DNA of 64,000 nt from Yoonia tamlensis (GCF_900115105.1 NZ_FOYP01000001.1:1266097-1330096), one strand, 5' to 3'; numbered from the stretch's first letter, positions 21,164 through 31,182 are shown. The notes: generated by a model not told the origin, from the sequence alone. Numbers and translations: made by a program.

Positions 21164-21985
21164 AAGGCCGATCATTGCGCGGATGTCGGCGGGGCTTGCC
21201 CCTTCGGCACGGTATTTGGACAGGGCTTTGGATTTGTCGATTTTGGCAAGCCGTTTCCCGCTTGCGTCTGTGATCAGCTCGTGATGCCAATACTGCGGCG
21301 TATTCCACCCCATAAGCTGTTGTAATAGCACCTGATAGGGGGTCAGCCCCCATAGATCCACGCCACGCACCACATGTGTGATTTCTTGGTGCGCGTCGTC
21401 ATAAGGGCAGGCGAGATGATAGGCGATATCGCCGCTGTCTTTGCGTTTGAGCACCGGATCGCCAAGTTGACCCAAGAGCCAATCGGGTGAAATTTCATGA
21501 ATGACCGGTTGGCCGCGGCCCAATTCGGTAAAGCTGCGCAGCGCGCCAGTTTCTGCAAGACAGGCCGCGAGGTTGAGCCGCAACGCGTCACCTTGCTGTG
21601 CATCCGCCATCGTCCGGTGCCGGCATGTGCCGGGGTAGACCAGCCCTTCGGCACCGGCTATTGCGCCCGCATCAAGAATTTCGCGTCGGCTACAGCTGCA
21701 AGGGTAAAGCAAACCGCGCGTGGCAAGCGTAGTCAGCGCGGTTTCATAATCTGCAATTTGGTCAGACTGCCGCCGCACGGGCGTTGGCCATTGCAGCCCG
21801 AGCCAAGCAAGGTCATTAAAAATGCCCTGCTCAAAGGCTGGACGCGCCCGCGCGCGGTCGGTGTCTTCAATCCGCAAAAGGGCGGTGCCGCCCAGTTTTT
21901 TCGCTACATCCCAGACAGTTAGCGCGGAAAACGCATGCCCCAGGTGCAGCGGGCCTGTCGGCGAAGGGGCAAACCGTGTGCGCAT
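21146..21985 (-). CDS. gluQRS: Glutamyl-Q tRNA(Asp) synthetase
   Basis: A 279-residue truncated relative of glutamyl-tRNA synthetase that attaches Glu to queuosine in tRNA-Asp. It has RFAPSPTGPLHLGHAF (HLGH class I signature at 14-17), a zinc-type cysteine set (PCSCSRRE...YPGTCRHR) and a KRLAK version of KMSKS. The anticodon-binding domain of GltX is absent, which distinguishes it from GltX. Its ATG is directly next to the trmFO stop. The last five residues come from a dispersed repeat. Confidence 0.94.
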   Translation of the reverse strand: MRTRFAPSPTGPLHLGHAFSALTVWDVAKKLGGTALLRIEDTDRARARPAFEQGIFNDLAWLGLQWPTPVRRQSDQIADYETALTTLATRGLLYPCSCSRREILDAGAIAGAEGLVYPGTCRHRTMADAQQGDALRLNLAACLAETGALRSFTELGRGQPVIHEISPDWLLGQLGDPVLKRKDSGDIAYHLACPYDDAHQEITHVVRGVDLWGLTPYQVLLQQLMGWNTPQYWHHELITDASGKRLAKIDKSKALSKYRAEGASPADIRAMIGLPISSC

Positions 21986-23338
21986 TCAGGCCAGCTGGTC
22001 CAGCCATGCCTGCCAATCGGCTTTGGCGCGGTCGGTATAGGCCTTGTAGCGGGTCTTGCGGTTGCGCCGCCCGTTCTTGGTGCCTTCGACAGGCGGGAAC
22101 AGCCCGAAATTCACGTTCATTGGCTGGAAAGTCTTGGCTTCGGCGCCGCCGGTAATATGGGTGACCAATGCTCCCATGGCCGTAGTATCAGGAACGCTTG
22201 GCAGGCTGCGCCCTGCAAGCTCTGCCACAGCCATACGCCCCGCAAGCAGGCCCATCGCGGCGCTTTCGACATAGCCTTCGACGCCGGTGATTTGCCCTGC
22301 AAAGCGGATATTGGGTTTTGATCGCAGGCGCATTTGATCGTCAAGCAACGTGGGCGAGTTGATGAATGTGTTGCGGTGAATACCGCCAAGCCGCGCAAAT
22401 TCGGCATCTTCAAGCGCAGGAATTGTTTTGAAAACATCCTTTTGCGCGCCGTACTTCATCTTTGTCTGGAAGCCGACGATATTGTAAAGCGTGCCAAGCG
22501 CATTGTCGCGCCGGAGCTGCACCACCGCATAGGGTTTGTTGTCCGGATCATGAGCATTGGTCAGTCCTACGGGCTTCATCGGGCCAAAGCGCAGGGTTTC
22601 GCGGCCCCGTTCGGCCATGACCTCGATCGGCAGACAGCCATCAAAATAGCCAGCGGTTTCACCTTCTTTGAACGCGGTTTTTTCGGCAGCGAGAAGCGCG
22701 TCGATGAACGCCTCATATTGCGCTTTGGTCATCGGGCAGTTCAGATAGGCGGTCTGTTCCTCGATCGTTTCGCCTTTGTCATAGCGTGACTGCATCCATG
22801 CGATATCCATATTGATGCTGTCGTGGTAGACAATTGGGGCAATTGCGTCAAAAAACGCGAGCGCTTCGGCGCCGGTTTCGGTTTGGATTGCCTGCGCCAG
22901 CGCGCCCGATGTCAACGGGCCCGTCGCAATGATCCAATGGCCATCATCGGGCAGGGCTGTAATTTCATCGTAGGAAACTGTGATATTCGGGTGGGATTTG
23001 AGAGCGGCCGTCACGCTTTCGGCGAAAGGATCGCGGTCAACGGCCAATGCGCCACCAGCAGGCAGGCGGTGTTTTTCGGCCATTTGCATAATGAGCCCGC
23101 CCGCTGCCCGCATTTCCCAATGCAAAAGCCCTACGGCGTTCTGTTCATGATCATCCGAGCGGAACGAATTCGAACAAACCATTTCGCCCAAGTTCCCTGT
23201 GCGGTGCGCAAAGGTTTCCACCTTGGGGCGCATTTCGTGGATCACCACGTTTACGCCCGCATTCGCAGCCTGCCAGGCCGCCTCTGATCCGGCCATACCG
23301 CCGCCGATGATGTTCAATGTGTGTTTCATAATCGTCAT
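21986..23338 (-). CDS. trmFO: Methylenetetrahydrofolate-tRNA (uracil-5-)-methyltransferase TrmFO
   Basis: A 450-residue FAD enzyme that makes 5-methyluridine-54 in tRNA using folate. It has the N-terminal dinucleotide fold [13 protein letters not shown] (10-22), [15 protein letters not shown] with the active-site cysteine, the central [11 protein letters not shown] and [13 protein letters not shown] segments and the C-terminal [11 protein letters not shown]. Starts at 23338 or 23329 are both possible; no clear ribosome site separates them. It forms a two-gene tRNA-modification unit with gluQRS (no gap). Confidence 0.96.
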   Translation of the reverse strand: MTIMKHTLNIIGGGMAGSEAAWQAANAGVNVVIHEMRPKVETFAHRTGNLGEMVCSNSFRSDDHEQNAVGLLHWEMRAAGGLIMQMAEKHRLPAGGALAVDRDPFAESVTAALKSHPNITVSYDEITALPDDGHWIIATGPLTSGALAQAIQTETGAEALAFFDAIAPIVYHDSINMDIAWMQSRYDKGETIEEQTAYLNCPMTKAQYEAFIDALLAAEKTAFKEGETAGYFDGCLPIEVMAERGRETLRFGPMKPVGLTNAHDPDNKPYAVVQLRRDNALGTLYNIVGFQTKMKYGAQKDVFKTIPALEDAEFARLGGIHRNTFINSPTLLDDQMRLRSKPNIRFAGQITGVEGYVESAAMGLLAGRMAVAELAGRSLPSVPDTTAMGALVTHITGGAEAKTFQPMNVNFGLFPPVEGTKNGRRNRKTRYKAYTDRAKADWQAWLDQLA

Positions 23339-23360
23339 TTAGTGCGCGGACCCGAAAATG

Positions 23361-23385
23361 AAAAGCCCCGAGGTTTTCCCGGGGC
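23361..23385 (-). terminator. Minus-strand terminator before trmFO
   Basis: GCCCCG/CGGGGC stem with an 8-base loop (23365-23385) followed on the minus strand by a short U run (23361-23364). It would end transcription coming from the decayed outer-membrane gene upstream, just before trmFO. Confidence 0.6.
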
Positions 23386-23596
23386 GAATGGTGCGGCGTT
23401 TCGATATTTCGTCGCTTGGCAACGTTAGGCCGGACCGAATAGGAACAGGCTTGAACCGTCGCGTGCTTTGAGGTTGTTCCACTGTCTGGACCAAACGAGA
23501 ACGACGTTCCAATCGTAGTGAAGGTCTCGCCATTTGTGCTGGCATCCGCTTTGGCTGACGCAAGAATTGCTTTTCCATAGAATACTATGCAGAACA
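23386..23596 (-). pseudogene. Decayed paralogue of the outer-membrane protein gene
   Basis: No intact gene is present here. On the minus strand at 23472-23533 the frame encodes TTIGTSFSFGPDSGTT, which matches SIGATFSFGPDGGIT near the C-terminus of the neighbouring outer-membrane protein (10 of 16 identical, including FSFGPD). The similarity fades on both sides and frames shift. The relic is bracketed by two minus-strand terminators, as expected for a former tandem copy. The similarity is short, so the call is moderate. Confidence 0.5.
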
Positions 23597-23623
23597 GAAA
23601 AGGCCCCGCATAACTGCGAGGCC
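23597..23623 (-). terminator. Terminator of the outer-membrane protein gene
   Basis: On the minus strand GGCCTCGCA / TGCGGGGCC with a 4-base loop is followed by UUUU. It lies 17 bases after the stop codon at 23640. Confidence 0.75.
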
Positions 23624-23639
23624 CCATGGAAACTACGCT

Positions 23640-24375
23640 TTAAAACGGTAGTGGCAGCTCGAGATAGGTCGGCTGCGCAAAGGTTATTCCGCCATCTGGG
23701 CCAAAGCTAAATGTCGCGCCGATGGAATAGTAAATCTCATCAAAGCCGGTGCCGTCATCGCTTCCAAGGTTCCCAAGAGTTGCATAGACGGATGCGCCTG
23801 CAACGGTTTCGTATGAGCCGCCAAGTTCGATGGTGTTGTATGTTTCGCCACAGTCTGCAATGTCAAGGAAGTCCATTTCGCCAATAGCAGCGATACCGTT
23901 ACCAAACCCATAAGCACCGGATGCGCCAAATATTGTGATCTCTTGCGTTCCAGTATCGCCATGCCCAAGATAGCCCTGTGCCGAAATTTCACCCGCAGAA
24001 TAGGCGGCTTCAACACCGTAGTAATCGATATGATCCACGGAAAAAACCTTCAGCGACATCGCGACCAACCCATGCGCCAAGGCTCACATGATCGTTAAGC
24101 TTGTAAATCCCGTGCAGCGTATAGTTGCTCAGGCTAGTGTCGCTCAGCGCACCTTCGAAATCGTAGAATGCAGCATCAAGCGCGACCGCGATCATCGGGT
24201 CAATCGCATATTCGACAGAGCCGCCAAGTGTCTTTTGGGAATCGTCAAAGTCGGCAAAATTCCCGTATTCGATCCCGATTGAACCGCCAGTGAAACCCTG
24301 CGCAATTGCGCCCGATGTTCCTGCGGTAACCAGTGCTGTTGTGAGAATAAGTTTGTGAAGCATAATAATCTCCAT
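23640..24375 (-). pseudogene. Outer-membrane beta-barrel protein, interrupted by a one-base frameshift
   Basis: Two overlapping frames together make one protein of about 240 residues. The first (from 24375) encodes a signal peptide (MLHKLILTTALVTAGTSGAIAQG) and barrel strands up to LGAWVGRDVAEG; the second continues FSVDHIDYYGVEAAYSAG to a C-terminal aromatic residue (LELPLPF), the usual signal for outer-membrane insertion. The frames join at the homopolymer A6 (24041-24046 plus strand); one base fewer restores a continuous barrel. It may be a sequencing error, a genuine pseudogene or a phase-variable gene. Alternating Gly/aromatic strands suggest a porin-like protein; no specific function. 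Confidence 0.75.
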
Positions 24376-24466
24376 GTCATCGTCATGTTGATAATGCGTC
24401 GCATTTTTATCGGCAAGGGTGAGAAATTTGAAGTAATGAATTCCTTGCCTAAGGTGCCAGACCGCA

Positions 24467-24492
24467 AAAAGCCCCCCAAAAGGGGGGCTTTT
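24467..24492 (-). terminator. Terminator of gyrA
   Basis: AAAAGCCCCCC / GGGGGGCTTTT with a 4-base loop, directly after the gyrA stop. The symmetrical A/T flanks let it work in both directions. Confidence 0.9.
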
Positions 24493-24494
24493 GC

Positions 24495-27233
24495 TTAATT
24501 TTCGACCGCTTCATCATCGCCTTGATCGGCAATCCAGGCGACGCTGACGACCGTTTCGCCTTTGCCGGTGTCGAACACTTTGACCCCGCCAGCGCCGCGG
24601 GATCGGAAGGAAATACCTTCGATAGGCACGCGGATCGATTGGCCTGTGGATGTCACCAGCATGATCTGGTCCGACGCATCGACAGGGAAGGATGTGACCA
24701 GCGGCCCGCCGCGCATTGCCTTATCCATCGCCGCGACGCCCATGCCGCCCCGACCACGTACGGGGTAATCATGGCTGGATGACAATTTGCCAGAGCCTTT
24801 GGAGGTGATCGTCAGGATCAGGTTTTCTGCCGCCGACATTTCAGCATAGCGTTCCTGGCTGATTGCGCCTGGTGCTGCGTCTTCTTCATCATCTGTTTCG
24901 GCATCATCGGCCAATCCGGCCATTGCACGGCGCATTTTCAGATAGGCAGCACGCTCAGGCGCTTCGGCGTCAAAATGGCTGATGATCGACATGGAAACGA
25001 CCGTGTCATTGCCCTGCAATTTGATCCCGCGCACACCGACAGAGGCGCGCGAGTTGAACACGCGCACATCAGTTGCAGGGAAGCGGATCGCACGGCCCGA
25101 ATCCGTGACCAGCATCACATCATCATCATTGGACGCAATGCGCGCATTGATCAGCGTTGTTTCGGCGTGTTCGTCTTCGAATTTCATCGCAATCTTGCCG
25201 TTACGCATGACATTGGTGAAATCCGACAATTTGTTGCGCCGCACGGTGCCCGCCGATGTCGCAAAGACCACTTGCAGGTCGTCCCATTCTTCTTCGGGGC
25301 GATCAACCGGCATGATGGCGGCGATGGAAACACCTTGTGGAATCGGCAGGATGTTCACGATTGCCTTGCCTTTGGCGGTCCGGCTTCCCAGCGGCAAGCG
25401 CCATGTTTTCAGCTTGTAAACCATGCCGTCTGTCGTAAAGAACAACAATTGCGTATGGGTATTGGCAACAAATAGCGTTGTGACCACGTCTTCTTCTTTG
25501 GTGGCCATGGACGACAGGCCTTTTCCGCCACGGCGCTGCGCACGGAAATCGGCAAGCGCGGTGCGTTTGATATAGCCGCCAGAGGTCACGGTCACGACCA
25601 TTTCCTCGCGCTCGATCAGGTCTTCGTCATCCATATCGCCGGCCCAATCGACGATTTCGGTGCGACGCGGTACGGCAAACAGGTCGCGCACCTCGATCAG
25701 CTCATCACGGATGATTTGCATGATCCGGTCGCGTGATCCCAGAATTTCAAGACATTCACGGATCTTACCGGCAAGCTCTTGCAGCTCGTCCGTGACTTCC
25801 TTGACACCGATCTGGGTCAGGCGCTGCAACCTCAGTTCCAGAATGGCGCGGGCTTGGGTTTCGGACAGGTTATAGGTGCCATCATCGTTTGCTGTATGGG
25901 TCGGATCATCGATCAACGCGATATATTCAAGGATCGTTTCCGCAGGCCAGCGGCGTGTCATCAGCTTTTCACGCGCAGTGGCGGCATCCGCAGACGACCG
26001 GATCGTGGCAACGATTTCATCGATATTGGTGACCGCAACCGCCAATCCGCACAGAATATGTGCGCGTTCGCGGGCCTTGCGCAAGTCAAACGCCGTGCGC
26101 CGTGCGACCACTTCTTCGCGGAAATCGATAAAGGCCGTCAGGAACGCACGCAGCGTCAGCTGTTCGGGCTTGCCGCCATTCAGCGCCAGCATGTTGCACC
26201 CGAAATAGGTTTGCATCGGCGTAAAGCGGAAAAGCTGGTTCAGCACGACCTCGGCAGTGGCGTCACGTTTGAGTTCGACAACAACACGCACGCCGTTGCG
26301 ATCGGATTCGTCTTGGACATGCGCGATGCCTTCGATCCGTTTTTCGCGCGCGGCCTCGGCAATCTTGTCGATCATCGCGGATTTATTCACCTGATAGGGA
26401 ATTTCATCGATGACAATCGCGTAGCGGTCTTTGCGGATTTCCTCGGTGTGGGTTTTGGACCGCACAACAACCGATCCGCGCCCTTCAAGATAGGCTTTGC
26501 GTGCACCGGCGCGGCCCAGAATGATCCCGCCTGTGGGGAAATCGGGGGCAGGGATATAATCGATCAATTGCTCTGACGACAGGTCGGGCTCGTCAATCAG
26601 CGCAAGCGTGGCGTTGATCACCTCGCCCAGATTATGCGGCGGGATATTGGTTGCCATACCCACGGCAATACCGCCCGCACCATTGACCAGCATATTCGGA
26701 AAACGTGCTGGCAAAACAGTGGGTTCGCGGTCTTTACCGTCATAGTTATCCTGAAAATCGACGGTGTCTTTGTCGATATCGGCCAGCAGGAATGCGGCGG
26801 GTTTATCCATGCGAACTTCGGTGTAACGCATGGCCGCGGCGCGGTCGCCATCCATCGAGCCAAAGTTGCCTTGACCGTCCAGCAGTTTAAGCGACATCGA
26901 GAAATTCTGCGCCATCCGCACCAGCGCGTCATAAATCGCGCTATCGCCGTGCGGGTGGTATTTCCCCATAACATCGCCGACAGGGCGCGCCGATTTGCGG
27001 TAGGATTTGTCCGGCGTGTTGCCGCTTTCGTTCATTCCGTAAAGAATGCGGCGGTGTACCGGTTTCAGCCCGTCACGCAGGTCAGGAATAGCCCGTGAAA
27101 CGATCACGCTCATCGCGTAATCAAGATAGCTGGTTTTCAGCTCGTGTTCGATGGTGACATGCGGGCCACCGTACACATAGGCCGCCGGCTTGTTTTCGTC
27201 TTCGTTTTCAGGGGTTTGAGGGGTATCGTTCAC
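24495..27233 (-). CDS. gyrA: DNA gyrase subunit A
   Basis: A 912-residue GyrA. The breakage-reunion domain has the catalytic tyrosine in [10 protein letters not shown] (Y137) and the quinolone region [10 protein letters not shown] with Ser98 and Asp102, the residues of sensitive enzymes. The C-terminal pinwheel domain has the GyrA box QRRGGKG, which separates it from ParC. An acidic insert ([14 protein letters not shown]) lies in the C-terminal domain. A single-gene unit followed by a strong terminator; 162 bases upstream lead to the ornithine cyclodeaminase stop. Confidence 0.98.
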   Translation of the reverse strand: MNDTPQTPENEDENKPAAYVYGGPHVTIEHELKTSYLDYAMSVIVSRAIPDLRDGLKPVHRRILYGMNESGNTPDKSYRKSARPVGDVMGKYHPHGDSAIYDALVRMAQNFSMSLKLLDGQGNFGSMDGDRAAAMRYTEVRMDKPAAFLLADIDKDTVDFQDNYDGKDREPTVLPARFPNMLVNGAGGIAVGMATNIPPHNLGEVINATLALIDEPDLSSEQLIDYIPAPDFPTGGIILGRAGARKAYLEGRGSVVVRSKTHTEEIRKDRYAIVIDEIPYQVNKSAMIDKIAEAAREKRIEGIAHVQDESDRNGVRVVVELKRDATAEVVLNQLFRFTPMQTYFGCNMLALNGGKPEQLTLRAFLTAFIDFREEVVARRTAFDLRKARERAHILCGLAVAVTNIDEIVATIRSSADAATAREKLMTRRWPAETILEYIALIDDPTHTANDDGTYNLSETQARAILELRLQRLTQIGVKEVTDELQELAGKIRECLEILGSRDRIMQIIRDELIEVRDLFAVPRRTEIVDWAGDMDDEDLIEREEMVVTVTSGGYIKRTALADFRAQRRGGKGLSSMATKEEDVVTTLFVANTHTQLLFFTTDGMVYKLKTWRLPLGSRTAKGKAIVNILPIPQGVSIAAIMPVDRPEEEWDDLQVVFATSAGTVRRNKLSDFTNVMRNGKIAMKFEDEHAETTLINARIASNDDDVMLVTDSGRAIRFPATDVRVFNSRASVGVRGIKLQGNDTVVSMSIISHFDAEAPERAAYLKMRRAMAGLADDAETDDEEDAAPGAISQERYAEMSAAENLILTITSKGSGKLSSSHDYPVRGRGGMGVAAMDKAMRGGPLVTSFPVDASDQIMLVTSTGQSIRVPIEGISFRSRGAGGVKVFDTGKGETVVSVAWIADQGDDEAVEN

Positions 27234-27332
27234 GTGGACCGCCTGTTGTTATGCTAACTGCTATATCTCGTTCTCGGCATCCTATCAGACACTTGATATA
27301 GGGTGCAATGGGCGATCCAGACCCAATCGGCC

Positions 27333-27352
27333 AGCCCGCAGAACTGCGGGCT
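27333..27352. other. Perfect hairpin between gyrA and the ornithine cyclodeaminase gene
   Basis: AGCCCGCA-GAAC-TGCGGGCT forms a perfect 8-bp stem with a tetraloop. No U run follows on either strand, so it is not a standard terminator. It may be a Rho-independent-like pause or a binding site upstream of gyrA. Confidence 0.5.
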
Positions 27353-27395
27353 AACCTGTTGTCATTTATCGATTATTTAAAGCGCGATATGGGCT

Positions 27396-28442
27396 TTATC
27401 CCGCCCGTTTGATCATCCCGAACAAATCGCGCGGATCATCGGGGTCCGCAACTAGGTCGATATCGACGTAAAACGGCGTGTCCTTGATCTTTGCATGGAC
27501 ATAGCGCAGGGCGCTGAAATCCTCGATCGCAAAGCCGACGCCATCAAAAAGCGTGACCTCATCCGCCGAAGCGCGCCCTTTTTGCGCGCCTGTAATCACC
27601 TGCCACAGTTCGGTGACAGGGTGGTCGGCGGGCATTTGCTGGATCTCGCCTTCGATCCGTGTCTGGGGCGGGTATTCAACGAATATATTTGCGCGCGCCA
27701 CGATATCGCGGTGCAGTTCTGTCTTGCCGGGGCAATCGCCGCCGATGGCATTGATATGCACGCCTGCGCCGACCATGTTGTCGGTCAGGATGGTCTGCAC
27801 ATCCTTGTCCGCCGTTGCAACCGTGATCACATCCGCGCCTTCGATCGCATCTTCGGGGGTGGTGCATTTGGTGATGCTAAACCCGTGGCCAGCAAGGTTT
27901 TTCGCGCATTTTTCAGTCGCTGCGGGGTCAATGTCATAAAGCCGGATGTCGCTGATGCCACAGACCGCCTTGATCGCGAGGCACTGGAATTCGGACTGCG
28001 CACCATTGCCGATCATCGCCATGGTTTTTGCGTCCTTGCGCGCCAGATATTTGGTCGCAACCGCAGACATCGCCCCTGTGCGCAGCGCCGTCAGCACCGT
28101 CATCTCGGAAAACAGGACCGGATAGCCTGTGTAGACATTCGAAAGCACACCAAACGCGGTGACGGTTTGCAGCCCTTCCTTCATGTTTTTGGGGTGGCCG
28201 TTGACGTATTTGAACCCGTAGAATGTCCCGTCAGACGTTGGCATCAACTCAATAACGCCCACGTCAGAATGGCTGCCGACGCGCGGTGTTTTGTCGAACA
28301 GTTCCCAACGGGCAAAATCCGCTTCGATTTCGCGCGCAAGATCGGCCATGAACACATCAATGCCGATGTTGCGCACAAGGCGCATCATATCGTCGACGCT
28401 CACAAAAGGAACAAGAGCAAGGTTTGAGGCTTTGAGTGTCAT
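27396..28442 (-). CDS. Ornithine cyclodeaminase
   Basis: A 348-residue NAD-dependent enzyme of the ornithine cyclodeaminase/mu-crystallin family that turns ornithine into proline and ammonia. It has LTALRTGAMSAVATKYLAR (key TGA.SA.A.KYLAR), the Rossmann loop IGNGAQSEFQ and the AIGGDCPGKTEL segment. The ATG overlaps the arginase stop (ATGA), giving the two-step path arginine to ornithine to proline in one transcript. Confidence 0.94.
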   Translation of the reverse strand: MTLKASNLALVPFVSVDDMMRLVRNIGIDVFMADLAREIEADFARWELFDKTPRVGSHSDVGVIELMPTSDGTFYGFKYVNGHPKNMKEGLQTVTAFGVLSNVYTGYPVLFSEMTVLTALRTGAMSAVATKYLARKDAKTMAMIGNGAQSEFQCLAIKAVCGISDIRLYDIDPAATEKCAKNLAGHGFSITKCTTPEDAIEGADVITVATADKDVQTILTDNMVGAGVHINAIGGDCPGKTELHRDIVARANIFVEYPPQTRIEGEIQQMPADHPVTELWQVITGAQKGRASADEVTLFDGVGFAIEDFSALRYVHAKIKDTPFYVDIDLVADPDDPRDLFGMIKRAG

Positions 28443-29368
28443 GCGTGGCTCCGGGTTGGGCGGTCAAAAACGCGGCGGCCAAGCAATGACGCTGTCAGGT
28501 CCACCATCAGGTTTGCGGTCTGGCCGCGGTCATCAAGAAACGGATTCAGTTCGACCAGATCAAGCGATGTGACCAGCCCCGAATCCGACAGCATTTCCAT
28601 CACCAGATGGCCTTCGCGCACTGTCGCGCCACCAGGCACGGTGGTGCCCACGGCGGGGGCAACGGACGGGTCAAGAAAATCAACATCCAAAGACACGTGC
28701 AGCATGCCGTTGACAGCCGCCACACGATCCAGAAAGCTTTGCAATGGCGCGCGGATGCCTTGTTCATCAATCATGCGCATATCAACAAGCGTCACAGCGC
28801 CGTCATCCAGCACCGCATGTTCGGCCGCATCCACGGACCGCAACCCGATCATGCAGATATTAGCCGGATCAACACGGATGGGCAGGGATGGAAAGGCATC
28901 AAACCCGTCGCGCCCTATGACATAACCTACAGGTGTTCCGTGCAGATTGCCGCTGTCGGTGGTGTCGGGGGTATGGATATCGCTATGGGCATCCAGCCAA
29001 AGCGCAAAGAACGGACGGTTTAATGCGGCCGCATGGGCCGCCATTCCGGCCACGGTGCCCGCAGCAAGCGCATGGTCACCGCCCATAAAAATCGGCATGC
29101 CGCGCGATGCGTTTTCGCGTGCGGCGTCCATCAGTGTCTGCGTCCAGCCGACATTTTCCGCAAGCTTATAAACCTGCGGATTTTTCGCAGGCGCGACATC
29201 CACCTTGGCAGGCGCGAGATTACCCATATCCTCAACGCTATGGCCTAGCGCTGTGATGGCGTCATGAATACCGGCAGTGCGGTAAGCGTCGGGGCCCATG
29301 AGGCACCCGCGTGTGCGTTTACCGCAATCCACAGGGGCCCCAATCAATATGCAATGTTTTTGTGTCAT
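28439..29368 (-). CDS. rocF: Arginase
   Basis: A 309-residue arginase making ornithine and urea from arginine. The two-manganese site is complete: GGDHALA (H99), DAHSDIHTP (D126, H128, D130) and LDVDFLDP. Length fits bacterial arginases. It is first of the arginase-ornithine cyclodeaminase operon and is divergent from an Lrp-type regulator gene, whose control region contains a perfect inverted repeat. Confidence 0.96.
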   Translation of the reverse strand: MTQKHCILIGAPVDCGKRTRGCLMGPDAYRTAGIHDAITALGHSVEDMGNLAPAKVDVAPAKNPQVYKLAENVGWTQTLMDAARENASRGMPIFMGGDHALAAGTVAGMAAHAAALNRPFFALWLDAHSDIHTPDTTDSGNLHGTPVGYVIGRDGFDAFPSLPIRVDPANICMIGLRSVDAAEHAVLDDGAVTLVDMRMIDEQGIRAPLQSFLDRVAAVNGMLHVSLDVDFLDPSVAPAVGTTVPGGATVREGHLVMEMLSDSGLVTSLDLVELNPFLDDRGQTANLMVDLTASLLGRRVFDRPTRSHA

Positions 29369-29407
29369 AACAGATCATTACCCAAAAAAGCGGGTGTAAA
29401 CAGACGG

Positions 29408-29444
29408 CATTTTGTGCAAAATGGCGGCAAACCTACCAAAATGG
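29408..29444 (+). promoter_or_regulatory. Candidate Lrp-type operator between regulator and arginase
   Basis: CATTTTG-TG-CAAAATG (29408-29423) is a perfect 7-bp inverted repeat. CAAAATGG recurs exactly 20 bases on (29417 and 29437), on the same helical face. The site lies 30-45 bases before the regulator gene and 40 bases before the divergent arginase gene. Confidence 0.55.
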
Positions 29445-29453
29445 GAAATCACT

Positions 29454-29879
29454 ATGGACGAAATGGATAATCGACTGATCGGGGCGCTGCGCCGCAATGG
29501 TCGCGCGTCGCTGTCAGAACTGGCGGCAGAACTGGGCGTGACGCGCAGCACCGTGCGCACAAGGCTTGACCGGCTTGTCGCGGGGGGTGAAATCGTGGGC
29601 TTTACGGTTGTGACCCGTTCTGACATGCGCCCTGATCCGGTGCGCGGATTGATGATGGTTGAAATCGCCGGACGCGGCACCGAAAAAATCTGGAGAAGCC
29701 TGACCCGCATGCCGCAGGTCCAAATGGTGCATTCAACCAATGGCACATGGGATCTGATCGCCGAGATCAGCACTGCCACGCTTGAAGAATTCGATCAGGT
29801 GCTTTTTGCGATCCGCAGGCTGGAAGGGGTCACACGTTCCGAGACGAGCCTGCTTTTGTCGACACGCCGTTCAGCCTGA
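29454..29879 (+). CDS. Lrp/AsnC family regulator, probable regulator of arginine catabolism
   Basis: A 141-residue Lrp/AsnC protein. The helix-turn-helix is LSELAAELGVTRSTVRTRLDRL (key L..LA..LGV..STV..R...L, about residues 19-40) and the RAM/AsnC ligand domain follows. The start ATG at 29454 matches the family beginning MDEMDNRLIGALRRNGR; an upstream ATG would lie in the operator. Divergence from the arginase gene suggests it senses arginine or ornithine (inference). Confidence 0.92.
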   Translation: MDEMDNRLIGALRRNGRASLSELAAELGVTRSTVRTRLDRLVAGGEIVGFTVVTRSDMRPDPVRGLMMVEIAGRGTEKIWRSLTRMPQVQMVHSTNGTWDLIAEISTATLEEFDQVLFAIRRLEGVTRSETSLLLSTRRSA

Positions 29880-30321
29880 TCGCTGCAATCCAGAAACCAA
29901 CAAGGACAAACGAGAAAATGCCGTTCCAAGTGGGCATGGATAGGGACAAGAACGCCCAAGACACCTGATCGCACATGATCACTTTGGGGCCAGTGACCGC
30001 CAGCAAATCGGCGCCACCCAAACCGTCAAGCCCGCCATTTCCGGTGCAGCTTGTCGGGCCTTCCCACCAGTCGCGTTCAACCCCCATGTGGAAAAACCCG
30101 ATGCTGCCGGTTATCGCCGCTGCCAGCGCCCCCAATGCGGGTAATAGCACACCGCGGATTTTCCACGCCAAAACACCGATCAGAATTGCCGCAACATGTG
30201 GCCAGCGCTGCCAAATGCACATCGCACAAGGCGGGTAGCCAAGTGCCTGAAATGCGAACGCGCCGGCCATCAGGGCCGCAGATCCGCCTGCCGCAAAAAG
30301 CACCATCAAATTACGTGTCAT
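29830..30321 (-). CDS. dsbB: Disulfide bond formation protein DsbB
   Basis: A 163-residue inner-membrane quinone reductase that reoxidises DsbA. Four hydrophobic spans, the first redox pair CAMC (C32, C35) after span one, and a second pair C92/C117 in the periplasmic loop (TSCTGNGG and VIMCDQVSW). The ATG overlaps the DedA gene stop. Its 3' end overlaps the convergent regulator gene by 50 bases, which is unusually long for such a junction. Confidence 0.93.
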   Translation of the reverse strand: MTRNLMVLFAAGGSAALMAGAFAFQALGYPPCAMCIWQRWPHVAAILIGVLAWKIRGVLLPALGALAAAITGSIGFFHMGVERDWWEGPTSCTGNGGLDGLGGADLLAVTGPKVIMCDQVSWAFLSLSMPTWNGIFSFVLVGFWIAAIRLNGVSTKAGSSRNV

Positions 30322-30896
30322 ACCAGCCCCACAATCGCGAACCCGCCCAGCAGGAGCACGCAAAAAAGAATAAACATCAGCCCCAAGCGGCGTTCGATAA
30401 AGTCGCGGATCGGTTCCCCGAATTTCCACAACAATGCAGCGACCAAAAAGAACCGCAGCGCACGTGCGACAATGGCGGAAATCACAAAGACGGGGAATGA
30501 CAATTGCGTCACGCCTGACGCGATCGTGATCACTTTGAACGGGAAGGGGGTCACACCTGCGGTCAACACGGCCCATGCGCCCCATTCATTATACTTCATC
30601 GCGAATTCTTCGAAATAATGACCCTTGCCATAGAAATCGAGGATCGGCTGGCCGACGCTCTCCATCAGGGCAAACCCGATGTAATAGCCAAACATCCCGC
30701 CCAAAACCGATGCCACGGTCGCAACCGCCGCGATCAGAAACGCGCGTGACGGGCGTGCAATGATCATCGGGATCATCAACACATCCGGCGGGATCGGAAA
30801 GAACGATGATTCCACAAAAGCCACAATCGCCAGCGCCCAAAGCGCATAGCGCGATTGCGCCAGTGACAATGTCCATTGATAAAGGCTGCGCAGCAT
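30318..30896 (-). CDS. DedA/VTT family membrane protein (YqaA-like)
   Basis: A 192-residue protein of the SNARE-associated/VTT family. It begins with an amphipathic stretch, has FVESSFFPIPPDVLMIPM, the conserved GYYIGF segment and the re-entrant region FPFKVITIASGV. The start ATG at 30896 has GGTGGGA upstream; a longer reading into the tRNA-side intergenic region is rejected. DedA proteins help recycle lipid carriers across the membrane. Coupled to dsbB. Confidence 0.9.
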   Translation of the reverse strand: MLRSLYQWTLSLAQSRYALWALAIVAFVESSFFPIPPDVLMIPMIIARPSRAFLIAAVATVASVLGGMFGYYIGFALMESVGQPILDFYGKGHYFEEFAMKYNEWGAWAVLTAGVTPFPFKVITIASGVTQLSFPVFVISAIVARALRFFLVAALLWKFGEPIRDFIERRLGLMFILFCVLLLGGFAIVGLV

Positions 30897-31026
30897 GTCC
30901 CACCCGTTCGTTTTCACATGCGTTAGGCCACGACGGGCGCGCCGGGTCAAGCGCGCGGAATAATTACACGATTTTGCATTCGACCAATTGACGCCGCCCG
31001 CGCACCGCATTAGGAGGTCCGCACTG

Positions 31027-31112
31027 GCCGATGTGGCGGAATGGTAGACGCAGGGGATTCAAAATCCCCCGATGGTAACATCGTGAGAGTTCGAGTCTCT
31101 CCATCGGCACCA
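31027..31112 (+). tRNA. tRNA-Leu (anticodon CAA)
   Basis: A cloverleaf with acceptor stem GCCGATG / CATCGGC, an anticodon stem GGGGA/TCCCC around the loop TTCAAAA giving anticodon CAA (reads UUG), a long class II variable arm and the T arm GAGAGTTCGAGTCTCTC. The discriminator A and CCA (31110-31112) are encoded. No integrase or att-like duplication lies nearby. Confidence 0.95.
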
Positions 31113-31182
31113 GTATTACCTAATAGCTTTCCGATCCATCCAATCGCGGCATGGGCGCGGCATTTTTGCGGTCCAAAACAGG

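Noticed and set aside
24495..27233. Quinolone-resistance change in gyrA
   Set aside because: Ser98 and Asp102, equivalent to E. coli Ser83 and Asp87, are unchanged.
30897..31010. N-terminal extension of the DedA-like protein
   Set aside because: Extra residues are unlike the family; ATG 30896 has a ribosome site.
31027..31112. tRNA-Leu as an integration site
   Set aside because: No integrase and no repeat of the tRNA 3' end was seen nearby.
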